Of a stretch of 64,000 nt of DNA, positions 25,948 to 36,246 are shown one piece after another. Position 1 is the stretch's first letter, and the number at the start of each line of letters is the position of its first letter. A model generated the notes under the pieces. That model did no database searches. It was given only the letters and a program-made list of their open reading frames with translations, and had not been told where the DNA came from. This stretch comes from Lepraria neglecta (lineage: Eukaryota > Ascomycota > Lecanoromycetes > Lecanorales > Stereocaulaceae), in assembly GCA_033220425.1 (NCBI GenBank), contig CM065653.1:2418001-2482000 (forward strand), written 5' to 3'. Both the position numbers and the translations under genes were made by a program.

Positions 25948-26511
25948 ACCTGCTAGGCTGGCCCGTTACTTGTCTGCGCGTTACACTTTTTGCATCAAGC
26001 GAGCATAGACTGAGAATATTGTCATGCATGGCCTACTGTTTCAAGGAGCGTTTTATCATTCCCTATGGTCCAGATATGCCGATGCTTGTTTTCTCCACTC
26101 CTACAAATGGTCAACCTCCCCAGTACATATTGATAGATTGGCTTCGCTCCTAGAATGGAGACAAAAGAGTATTGGTAGAAGAGCGGGTCGATTGCTGTCC
26201 AGAGAGTGCACTTGAATGCTAGATAGGATTCTTGGAGAATAATTAGAAACAATGTCTACATAGCATCGGAGCACAATACATTATACAACTGTAGATCAAA
26301 CGACGCTAAGGTGGATTCTCTAGCGCATCCTAGCCGCTCCATCTGTCCATCCCTCGATCCTTCGCAACAGCCCCTTGCTTGCACCATCACCAACATCTGA
26401 AACATTGACAGGTAAAAGGCCTGAATCAGAATCTAAATCCCAGCCTCGGTATCCTCCATCACATCCATCTTCTTCCGATTTTCGAGAAGCTCAACACCAT
26501 AATCGCAAACG
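25948..26511. other. Intergenic between two plus-strand genes
   Basis: These 564 bp hold the 3' flank of the uncharacterised gene and the promoter of the ALY/REF gene. Pyrimidine-rich, CATC-repeated sequence lies at about 26340-26500 before the ATG. No ORF or RNA gene is supported. Confidence 0.4.
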
Positions 26512-28054
26512 ATGGATCGACCGTTGGAGGATGTGATTTCCGAACGACAGGTAGTCGCCCCTCATTGAAGGATTCTATATTGAGACTGACGCTTGGTGCC
26601 TGCAGAGAAGAGGCAATCGTGGTGGTCGAGGTCGCCGAGGGAACAATTGGCCTCGAGACGATTCAAGAAAGGTAATTGCCGCACAGCCTTTCTCCGGGCC
26701 TTTAGGTCGCTGCGCCGTGAGGCGTCCTATGGGACTACAACTACAAGCACAGAGTCTGACGGTGTCACTCTCTAGGTTCTTCCACCTCATTCTCCCTCCT
26801 ACGTCGCCTGCAGCATCCCATAACCGCAACTGGCAATACCTCGCGGATGCCGGATTCGAAACACGGCAGTGCTGTTCTATTCAAACATACATGACAAAAA
26901 GCTGACCTAGGTTTCTCTCCTCGTGGTGAATAGTGGAACAACAGGACCAACTCCTCGGAGAATATTGATACGTGTGTAATGGCGCCGTTCGTTGCGGCCA
27001 GATCATTCACTGACTACGGAACAGCGATTGGGTCCATGATAAATACGACGATGACCCTCACACCGCCCGTGCGTTAAGCAGAGAAAGTCTTTCTCTTGAC
27101 AGCAATTGATGATATGCCAGCCCGACAACCCTACCGTCAACCGCGCAATGCGAGAACTGACAGATACTCTCCGGAGCCCGAAGCGTAAGACTTCTATTCT
27201 GGAGCTTACATACACGACCTGACACCTCCCTTTCAGAGCCTCAGCAGGAGCCAGACTTCGCGTTGACAATCTCCACTACGACCTCACAGAAGACGATCTC
27301 GAAGTACCTCTCCCCCAAGTCTTCCCCACCACACCCCACTAAAATCTCCCACCAGGACCTCTTCACCCGCATAGCCCCCATAACGTCCCTCTCCCTCCGC
27401 TTCGACCGCGCCGGCCGCTCCTCCGGCACTGCGTTCGTAACCTACTCCACCATCTCCTCCGCCAACCGGGCCATCCGCGAATTCGACGGCGCAAACGCAG
27501 CCGGCCAACCCATCCGCCTCACCCTCCTCCCCACAGCCCCAAACGTCGACCTGATCCGCGGCCGGGCAGGAGGAGCAGCACCCCTGGTGCCCCGGAACCC
27601 CTTCGACACAGCGGTCAAACCAGGCCGCAGCCTCTTCGACCGCATTGAGGAACCAAATGGGCGAGCAGTGGGGCGGAGTCGCAGCAGAAGCCCTGGGGCG
27701 CCGAGGAGGACGGATGTTACGAAGACGCCGCCTGAGGGCGTGGATAGGTATATTCCGCCTGCTAGTGGGAGTAGGAGGAGGAGAAGCATGACGAGGAGTC
27801 CGAGAAGGAGAAATCCTGTTAGTAGGAATAGGAGTCCGATCAGGGGGAGGGGAAGGGGAAGGGGCGAGGATAGGGAGAGGGAGAGGGGACAGAGGATGGT
27901 GAATGGGAGGCCGAGGAAGACGCAGGAGGAGCTGGATAAGGAGATGGAGGATTATTGGGGATCGACCAAAGCAAATGGGGAGGCGAATGAAGGGCAGCAA
28001 GAACAGGCGCCTGCGGCTGTGGTTGAGGACGATGATATTGATATGATTATTTGA
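26512..28054 (+). CDS. ALY/REF (Yra1/Mlo3-like) mRNA export factor
   Basis: Seven exons: 26512-26550, 26606-26671, 26934-26971, 27025-27068, 27121-27184, 27237-27303 and 27356-28054, total 338 aa. All junctions keep phase. The protein starts MDRPLEDVISERQRRGNRGG, an RGG-like N-terminus. A conserved WVHDKYDDDP segment precedes a single RRM (about residues 89-165) with LRVDNLHYDL as RNP2 and GTAFVTY as RNP1. An Arg/Ser- and RG-rich linker follows, then KTQEELDKEMEDYWGS, the C-terminal Mex67/Sub2-binding-type helix seen in ALY/REF proteins. Family members couple spliced mRNA to the TREX complex and the export receptor in the nucleus. Intron 2 is unusually long for this gene (262 nt) and carries several alternative splice-like sites. 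The C-terminal half of the last exon changes from C-rich to G-rich base use. Confidence 0.9.
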
Positions 28055-28535
28055 GGGGTTGCTGGGGAAAATTTGTGTATGGGACGACCTATCAAGTGCA
28101 AGAAGATCTATTATTTTAGCAAGCTTTGGGAACATTCTTAGACTGCATGCGTAGCGCTTCTGTAGCATCAAGCTGAATTGTTTCTACTGTAGATCTAAGC
28201 CAAGCAAAGCATGTAGTTTATAGGCAGGGCTTGAAAATTGTCGTTCACCTTAATTCATAGATTCTGCCTCATTCATGATTCGGAGTATCAATTGTGGCAG
28301 ATTGTGATCATGTATTTGAATCTGTATCATTGCGTCTATCGCGATACATAAGGGGTATCATCATAGCTAAAATAACACAGAATGTAATAGATAGCCGCCC
28401 CCGTCATGATATGCATCCGATAATATTAACCATAGACTCCGTTCTGTGATGCCAGAAGAAGTGCTGCAGATGCTCCTCCATACCAAAGGCTTTCGGTGCC
28501 AAATGGTGACAATCCTTCTCCCTTCAGCATGGCAA

Positions 28536-29855
28536 TCACCTCGACCCCCACAGCCCATAACCCCCCTCACAAAACTTCCACAACTTCACCGTCCCATCCT
28601 CACTCCCACTCGCACAAATCTTCCCATCAGGACTAAACCCCAAGCTCCAAATCGGCCCGTGATGTCCCTTCCACACATCCAATGGCTCCCTCGCACCACC
28701 ATCGCCATCTAAATCCCACACCTTAACCCAGGTATCCTGGTTTCCACCGGTTACGAATTTCCTCTCGCCTTCATGCACAGCTACTGATGCAACTTCTTTG
28801 GCCAGGGTGATGGATTTGAGGAGCTGCGCGGGTGTAGTGCCGGAGAAGAAGTATGCGGTTTTGCCCGCTGCGACGGAGAGGGTGGACATGGAGGGGTTGA
28901 GTTCGCAGGAGCCGATGGGGCCGTCGAGGGTGTAAGAGGCGATGGAATCGCGGGTGCGGATGTCGAACCAGCGGATTTGTTTGTCTTCGCAGGCTGTGAT
29001 TAGGACGTTCGGATTGTTGCCCCAGATGATCGATTTTATAGTGCTCTTGTGCGTGCCGGCGCCGATCTCGAAGCCTGGTGGGTGTGAGATGTTGGTGTTA
29101 CCGTTTCTGAAGGTGGGGCTTGTGGGGGAGGAGGAGTCGCTGTGGGGAGAGCTGCCTGAGAGGGAGAGGTCGTAGATCATGAGTTTCTTTTCGAAGCCGC
29201 CGGTTGCGAGGATTTGGGGGCGGGGTTGAGAGGGGAAGGCGACGGCGCGGACGATGTGCGCGTGTTGGAGAGTGTGGAGGCATTCGCCTGTGTGGGTATC
29301 CCAGACTTTGCTGTAGAGGATCACATATTAGCTCTGTTCATAGTTGAAATACAGGAAGAGTAGGACGTACGCTGAGAAATCTGCGGACGCTGTAGCTGCG
29401 AGGGTAGCGTCGCTGGAGAGGCGGGCTTGCCAACATGCTCCTTTGTGGCCGATGAATGTTCCAATCCTGTCTCGCATTAGTGGTCTTGCTATATGTCATG
29501 GGCGAGAACGGCCTACCAGTCACCAGTCACACCATCTCGAAGCATAGGGTTATTGTCTGTCAACTTTCAGTCTTCGTCCTTGTCTTCCAGCACGAGCTTA
29601 TCATGCACACCTTTGCAAGCAGAAATCAAGTAATATTGGTTGTCATCGACGACATCTGAAAAGCTCAAGTGGGTCACAGGGCGAGAATGGCCATGGCAGG
29701 TCAAAGGCACTGCCTTAGCTGCTTCTAGTCGCATGGTCAGTCTCTTGTTGTTCATATTGGATGTCTCGATGTAAAATCTTGGAGCTTGTACTTGGCTGTG
29801 GCATGGGCGTCATGGCAGTGGGAGAAGAGCAAAGTGAGGGCTCACCAGAAGCCAT
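28536..29855 (-). CDS. WD40 protein, STRAP/UNRIP-like
   Basis: Five exons: 29855-29846 (10 nt), 29724-29611, 29556-29517, 29466-29371 and 29310-28536, giving 344 aa, close to the roughly 350 aa of serine-threonine kinase receptor-associated proteins. The chain begins [20 protein letters not shown], then [14 protein letters not shown] and [12 protein letters not shown], signatures of this family, followed by WD repeats ([36 protein letters not shown]) that should close one beta-propeller. STRAP proteins act in mRNA translation and SMN/RNP assembly in animals; the fungal role is less certain. The 10-nt first exon is supported by its GTGAGC donor and by the frame at the CGACTAG acceptor; an alternative start is ATG 29734 without splicing. 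The gene is convergent with ALY/REF, and the 481-bp gap is AT-rich without a gene. Confidence 0.85.
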
Positions 29856-32311
29856 GTGAGAGAGCAAGATATTAGTTTGGAGGAAGAGGAGCGGTGTGTA
29901 GACCAAATGTAAGTAGATCCTGATGGGCAGCAGAGCTCGAAGATCGAGATTGGAAGGGTATGGACCGCTGTAGAAGCTGTAGGAGTTGGTGTACAAAAGC
30001 TATAGGTGCATGTGATGTCTCGCAAACGAGGGTGGTTGCAGGCTTTGTTCGAAGCAGGTGATGGTGATTCACTTCATGCAAGTTCGTAAAATCGTAATAT
30101 GGTTTCCCAGCAAACTTTGCTTAATTAAGCGAACAAGTACTCGAGTCTATCGCAGACCTCCAAGGCGGTAGCAAGTAGAAAAAGAGGGAGGGGAAGATGA
30201 CAGTAGGAGAAGAGTGAAGTGTGCTTCATGGGGAAGGGCATGCGGAATGATGCAAAGAGGGTCAAGCTTGTGGAGCCGCTAGTGGCAGCCATACCCAGAC
30301 GGTAGACGACACCTCCTCCATGCTCATATCCCCCCGTTTTTACCCAGTCATTCAGCCATATATATTCGAGAAGATGTTGTTAGTATATTGCAAACCTAGA
30401 TGACCATTCCATACTTCAAGAAGTCTTTTGAATCTGCCTGGAGCGATCAGAGCTCTAAGCGGAATTTTTGGGTCGAGTTGGCTCGGGGCAGTCCCTTTAG
30501 CAGTCACCTTCAGTAGGGTCCACCAAACGACTTGGTCAAAGACTTGGAAAACTGTATTGATATTATACGCTTCGAAGGGTTTCTGGGCCAATATTCCGTC
30601 AGTCTCAAGGCGTATTGAGCCAATTTTTGAGCAGAGAACCTAGCGAGAACTTTCATCCAGGAGCTTAGAATGGCAATGTTCATCGACGAGCGGCGCTGAA
30701 TCAGTGCAAATCTACAGCAGGATAAGTTCCAAAGGGGACTGTTGGGGGAATTTCTCCGAGTCAGCGCGTCTTTGGACAGGCATGCCATGGACCACCTTGA
30801 ACAGCAACGAATACTCTGGAGAAGGCAGAAGGCCTATTCAGATGTCCCAGTCATCCCTGGCCAATCAGGCCGATGGTGTATGAATCCTTGAACAGTATGC
30901 CACCCTATGAGGGAAGCATCGCCACAAGACTGCGAGTTGGCTCCGGGCAGTGCCAACAGTAGTCTCTCTTCAAACCCGAGCTTGCCATATCTTCGCTGGC
31001 CCGAGTCAAATCGACGAGTCTGAGGATCCGGAGTCGAGATAGACAGACACAGCTGCCCGGGCGAGGGCCTTTCGCACACCATGGCAATATCCCTTCCTCG
31101 ATCTTGCGGGTAGTCTGGAGGCTTTGTGAGTCTTTCCTTGAATTTCCTGCTCCAATGTGACTGCGTAGTGCTGCCATGCCCGCCTCTTATGCCTTATTGT
31201 ATGCCCATAATGATTCGCTGCCTGCTTGTATCACTTGCGGCTATGCGTTGTGCCTGCTTGCTGTGTGCCCCGGTGCTCATGGTATTGCGACCGTGTTCGT
31301 ACCGTCCCTATGGAAGTGTTATGTGCTATCCGTATGCTTTGCTTGTAATACTATCAGGTCAGGCAACGCCACCCATGAGTTGCCATTCCAAGGATACCAA
31401 ACCTAACTATCGTTGCAATTTGATGTCTGCGGTAGGAAATGTAGAAGCTGTCAGGTTATGCCCCTTCCTACGGAACCTTTGCCAAGCCCCTGCTCCAGGA
31501 ACGACCACCAATTGGAAAGAACGAAGAGCTCACCAAACGAGAAAAGGCTTGAAACTACATTGCAAGAACATCTGATCACCACGAAGATTGTTCCTGTTCA
31601 ATCAAAAGAGTTGTTCGTGGTGTTTTCAATGTTCGAAAATTTTGTTTATATCTTCTAATAACGAGTTTCCCTTTATCGAAAGTCTAGTTAGCACAGCTGG
31701 TTGGGGACCCAGATTGCGCGCTAGCCACCCCTTGGTGTCGTCAAGGACAAAATTGCAATCAGTGTCTCCTGCTAAAGCATATTTTCCTGTATCGAGTAAG
31801 CCGATAGGCCTAAATCCTCCATTAATTAGCCCGCCATCTATTGAGATCGGTCATAGCAGGGGTTATAGGAGCAACTTGAGAGTTTTTTTTGCAATTCAAA
31901 CTACTTACTGGAGTTGTTTTGATCTGCGTTCGAGGCTGGCCGTGGTCACTCCTTTTCCCGCTTTTTCCTTCCTTTTTTGCTTTTGGCTGCTTCGAATCCG
32001 CACCTTCACTGCCCATTGTTTGGCACACACTTGTAAGGGGTTTACCACGTCTTTTGCAAGGTTGATGGCGCTCAACAGGCGTCGACGTTCTTTCCAGACG
32101 GGGCAGATCCCCAATTGGACTGGCAATCACAACCGCCATTCTTACACTTCTAGTATCTTTCGCGGGGGTAGCAGGGACGTGTCTTGACTCGGCACGGGCT
32201 TCGTGCCTATGGTCATGCATTACTTTGCGCTCTAGCCACCTTGATTATAGTACATTCATGGGGATTTTCCCTTCCCAGTACGTCATCTTCCCTTTTCATA
32301 ATCCTATTCAG
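29856..32311. other. Sparse intergenic tract with decayed coding-like pieces
   Basis: About 2.5 kb upstream of the STRAP-like gene without a confident gene. On the minus strand, 31082-30790 reads as short protein-like pieces in shifting frames. A minus frame of about 75 codons at 31626-31857 contains GLLDTGKYALAGDTD and ends in a stop; an intron-like GTAAGT...CAATAG lies just upstream of it (about 31935-31850). I recognise no family and cannot build a gene. Confidence 0.3.
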
Positions 32312-32897
32312 TCAAGTTCAAACGGTAAATCCCCCTTAATGACCTCCTTCATCTCGGGCTCGTCCCTATTCTTTGCCACTGCCATCCGGAATTTCTCTTT
32401 CGCCATCTGCATCAACGCCAGGATCTCTACCTCTCTCCTGCGCTGTAAAGCTTCAGATGCACCTCAAATTATGCCTTCCCCTGCTTCACCGCGTCCGACT
32501 TCGCCATCTTCGCGAGACTAGTTACCCCTTCATTCCTCCGCAAAGCGGTTGTTTCCCCTTCATTTGACATGTTCACTTGGATTGACATGCCGCTATTGTC
32601 GATATGCTGGGGTAAGATCCCCGTCGGTCGGTCAAAGTAGCGGGCATGATTGAAGAAATCGGTGAGACGCAGAGCGATTTCTGAGTCTACATCTTGCAGT
32701 TCGATGCGGGTGTATGCCTATATTCTCGTCGTCAGATGGGGTTTGCTACCATGACTTCGATGCAAACCTTGCTCGTTTACCTTTGAACACGGTGCAGCAA
32801 GAGCGGACTTCCCAACCACTTTTAGACTTCGGTAGCTAGAACTCCTTGCCGTTGCACACGATCACAAGGTATTCTACCGGTCCATTATACTCGGAAC
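32312..32897 (-). pseudogene. Decayed BTB/POZ-domain protein gene
   Basis: Minus-strand fragments read in the order expected for a fungal BTB protein: VEYLVIVCNGKEF and LPKS (32897-32830), KSALAAPCSK (ends at 32781), then after a credible 62-nt intron (32780-32719, GTAAAC...CTGAC...ATATAG) TRIELQDVDSEIALRLTDFF and HARYFDR, and finally an all-helical end ALQRRREVEILALMQMAKEK to KGDLPFELD. The BTB signature is the V-x-C-x-GKEF strand, the buried S-L-A-x-P-C region and the acidic D-x-D helix start. The frame changes at least twice and stops occur, so it looks non-functional. Intact relatives are adaptor or self-association proteins of unknown role in fungi. Confidence 0.45.
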
Positions 32898-33430
32898 TAG
32901 GGTGTACTCCTGTTAACCCCAAGGCCACACTGGCTTGCAACCCTCGAAATGACCCACTTGCGTTTCACCTGTACGAACTCTCACCACTCTCACTCCGGTC
33001 ATCAACCCCTAGGATGAACCTGTTCTTGGGGTGATTCCCCTCATAGTTAGCTGCTTCTATAGCTTGCAGAGGCTCACGGGTAACGACAGGATGGGTTGGA
33101 CACCAACAAAGGCTTTCGATTTAGGGTCAGCTACCAGCCGAAGTGTGCTTTGTGGGCTCATTTATAGTCTGATGTTGAGCCCGGTCATCGATTAGGGCAA
33201 GCAAACAGTAGTCAGGGAGTCCGGTTGTATAATAGTCAATGTCAAAGAAACAAATGCTTGGTCTTCTACCCACCAACCATTCTTCGTAACATGCACTTTT
33301 ACTGATATGACAAATTCTATGGTTACTCATCCTCCAAGACTTACTGTATTACAGAGTGAACTAGCGTAAATCGGTCATCAAAGGTTTTCCCGGCCCTAAC
33401 TCCAGATTGTTTTCCAAACTCCAAGCAACC

Positions 33431-35910
33431 ATGAGTGGTGAGTACAAGCTTGCTGCCTCTCTTGAGGGACATGAAGACGATGTAAGTCTAAGAGAATACA
33501 TGCAAGCAAGGCAGCAAGCCACGATCTCTAATAAAAACAAGGTCCGCGGTGTTGTGTTCCCTCACCCATCCTTCGTCCTCTCCGCCTCTAGAGATACCAC
33601 AGTCCGTTTATGGAAGCTTCTCTCCCAAAATCCTCCTAAATATGACTGCTCGATATCCTCACACGGCTCTGCCTTCATTAACGCCATCACATACCTCCCT
33701 CCTACGTCCCATTTTCCAGATGGCCTCATAATATCTGGTGGCAAGGATACGATAATAGAGGTCCGGCAGCCTGGCAAACCAACTGAAGACAACGCCGAAG
33801 CTTTACTGCTGGGACATAGCCATAATATTTGTGCACTGGATGTCAGCCCTGACGGAGACTTCGTGATCAGTGGGAGCTGGGACGGTTCAGCGAGGCTGTG
33901 GCGAATAGGGAAATGGGAGTGTGATGCGGTGTTGGAAGGTCATGAGGGGAGCGTCTGGACGGTGCTGGCCTACGACAGGAAGACAATCATTACAGGTGGG
34001 TTGAGCAGGCCAGCCGTTGTATGCTACAGGTGGGCTGACAAGGGCTACGGACAGGCTGCGCGGACAAAGTTATAAGAGTCTTCGATACAAGAGGCAAATT
34101 CTCGCATGCTATCAAGGGTAGCACAGACGTCGTAAGAGCATTGTGCCGGGTACCTCCAAACCATCCATCTGGGGCAGATTTTGCCTCAGCTGGCAATGAC
34201 GGGGTTATCAGACTCTGGAAACTCGATGGACGTCAGGTTGGCGAATTCATTGGTCATGAGAACTTTATCTACTCACTCGTCAGTCTTCCAAGCGGTGAGC
34301 TTGCAAGCTCAAGCGAGGATCGAACAGTACGGATATGGAGAGGAAGCGAATGCATACAAACCATCACGCACCCTGCAATATCAGTATGGGGCGTGGCAGC
34401 ATGCGCCGAAAACGGAGATATTGTCAGCGGAGCCAGCGACCGGAAAGTGCGAGTCTTCAGCAGAGCCAAAGACCGACAAGCAGAGCCTGAGGCTATACAA
34501 GCGTTCGAAGACGACGTGAAATCATCCTCAATACCCCAGCAGGCAGCGGGCATTCCCAACAAAGAGCAGCTTCCTGGGCCAGACTTTCTACAGTCGAAAT
34601 CAGGGACTAAAGAAGGACAAGTGCAAATGATCCAGGAGGCAGATGGTAGCGTCAGTGCTCACCAATGGTCCCAAGGATCACAGTCCTGGATGAATGTCGG
34701 CACTGTCGTCGACGCAGTCGGCAGCAGTGGGAAGAAGACATCCTATGCCGGCAAAGACTACGACTATGTCTTCGACGTCGATATCGAGGATGGAAAGCCA
34801 CCGCTCAAACTACCTTACAACCTCTCACAAAATCCGTACGAGGCAGCGACTACATTTATTCAAAACAATGAATTACCAATATCCTATCTAGACCAAGTCG
34901 CCGCTTTTATCACCTCAAACACTCAAGGAGCGACCATCGGCCAACCATCCCAAGGACCAGGACCATCAGCCTCAGATCCCTGGGGAGCAGGTGCTTACCG
35001 ACCTGGAGACAATGCCAACACTTCAGCTCCTCCGCCCTCCCAATCCATGGCATCCCGCCCAAAGGTCCTCCCACAAACGACCTACCTCTCCATCAAAACC
35101 GCCAATCTCCGCACGGTCCGTAAGAAGATCGAAGAACTTAACACCCAACTTACCAGCGAAGGCTCAAAAGGAATCTCCTTGGACGAGAAACTCCTCTCTG
35201 ACCTCGAGGGCATGATGAAGCCTCTTGAAGCCAATCTCGCCAGCACACCCACTTCCAACTCAGCCCTCACCATCGGCGTCACCTTAGTCGTCTACATACT
35301 AACAAGCTGGCCACCCTCCCACCGCCTCCCGGCACTAGACCTACTCCGCTTGCTTGCAGCCGCTACGCCTGCAGTAGCTGAATTCCGTTCTGATTCCGCT
35401 AATATCGTCGACATCCTCGCTAGCGGCGGTTTTGAAGACAAGGACAGGGAGAACAACATCATGCTCTCCGTCCGCGCCTTCGGAAACCTCTTCGAAACCC
35501 AACAGGGTCGGAACCTCGCTGATAACGAATTCGAAAAGGTTCACGGACTCGTTAAATCAACTTCCGCTGGCACAGCGAACCGTAACCTCACCATAGCGGT
35601 GGCGACGTTGTACCTCAACTATGCCGTCCTTCTCACATCCTCTACTCATTCTGCGCTGCCGTCATCACTCGACCGGGGATTGGCCTTGCTCGACGATCTC
35701 ACTACTCTTATTAGCTCAGCTGTAGATTCGGAAGCTGTCTACCGTGGTCTAGTAGCTGTTGGGACGTTGTTAGGGCTGGGGGAGGAGGTTCAGGAGGCCG
35801 CGAAGGAGATCTACGACCTACCTGCTACACTAGGCAAGGCGGAGAAGGCGGTTAAGGAGCCGAGGACTAAGGGGGTTGTGGGTGAGATTAGGGCGATTTT
35901 GAAGGGGTAG
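33431..35910 (+). CDS. DOA1: Doa1/Lub1/PLAA ubiquitin-homeostasis protein
   Basis: Three exons, 33431-33481, 33542-33995 and 34055-35910, encode 786 aa, close to the 715-795 aa of the family. The intron in GHEDD/VRGVVFP (GTAAGT...AACAAG) and the one in IITG/GCADKVIRVFD keep phase. The N-terminal half is a WD40 propeller (SASRDTTVRLWK, SGSWDGSARLWR, SAGNDGVIRLWK, SSSEDRTVRIWR). A PFU ubiquitin-binding domain follows (about residues 350-460, with DYDYVFDVDIEDG and NPYEAATTFI), then a PUL domain made of helical repeats (about 507-786) that binds Cdc48. The protein delivers or edits ubiquitylated cargo for Cdc48, supporting ubiquitin recycling and membrane-protein sorting. It is convergent with the DUF7918 gene; the 336-bp gap holds no gene. 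Confidence 0.93.
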
Positions 35911-36246
35911 GTGGAGAGGGATGGAAGGATGTTACGCAGACCAATGCTTTACGCAGACATGCATACATAGATGAGACGTCTTCAATGGATTATGGCCTAG
36001 CACGAAATGAAGATTGCACGGGTCTAGCCCAAGTCGAATGAAACTCACCCACCAACACAGTTGTTGAGAAGGTAGATAACATAACGTGTGATTCTACGCA
36101 TGCTGTACATCGAAGAGGCATCCTCTTGCAGGATCCATCAAGTCACAAAGACATCATGGCTTCTCTCCCTCGTCCACCTGATACTCCCACGGGTATAATT
36201 TGACCTAAATCCACCACCACAAGGACGGTCATGATCGATCGTTCAT

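Noticed and set aside
27284-28171. 295-codon open frame antisense to the ALY/REF gene
   Set aside because: It overlaps a well-supported seven-exon gene and its Arg/Pro-rich composition is what the complement of that sequence gives; a shadow frame.
31126-31575. 150-codon plus frame with many Cys and Leu
   Set aside because: No signal peptide, family motif, intron or conserved spacing; composition looks like chance in a sparse region.
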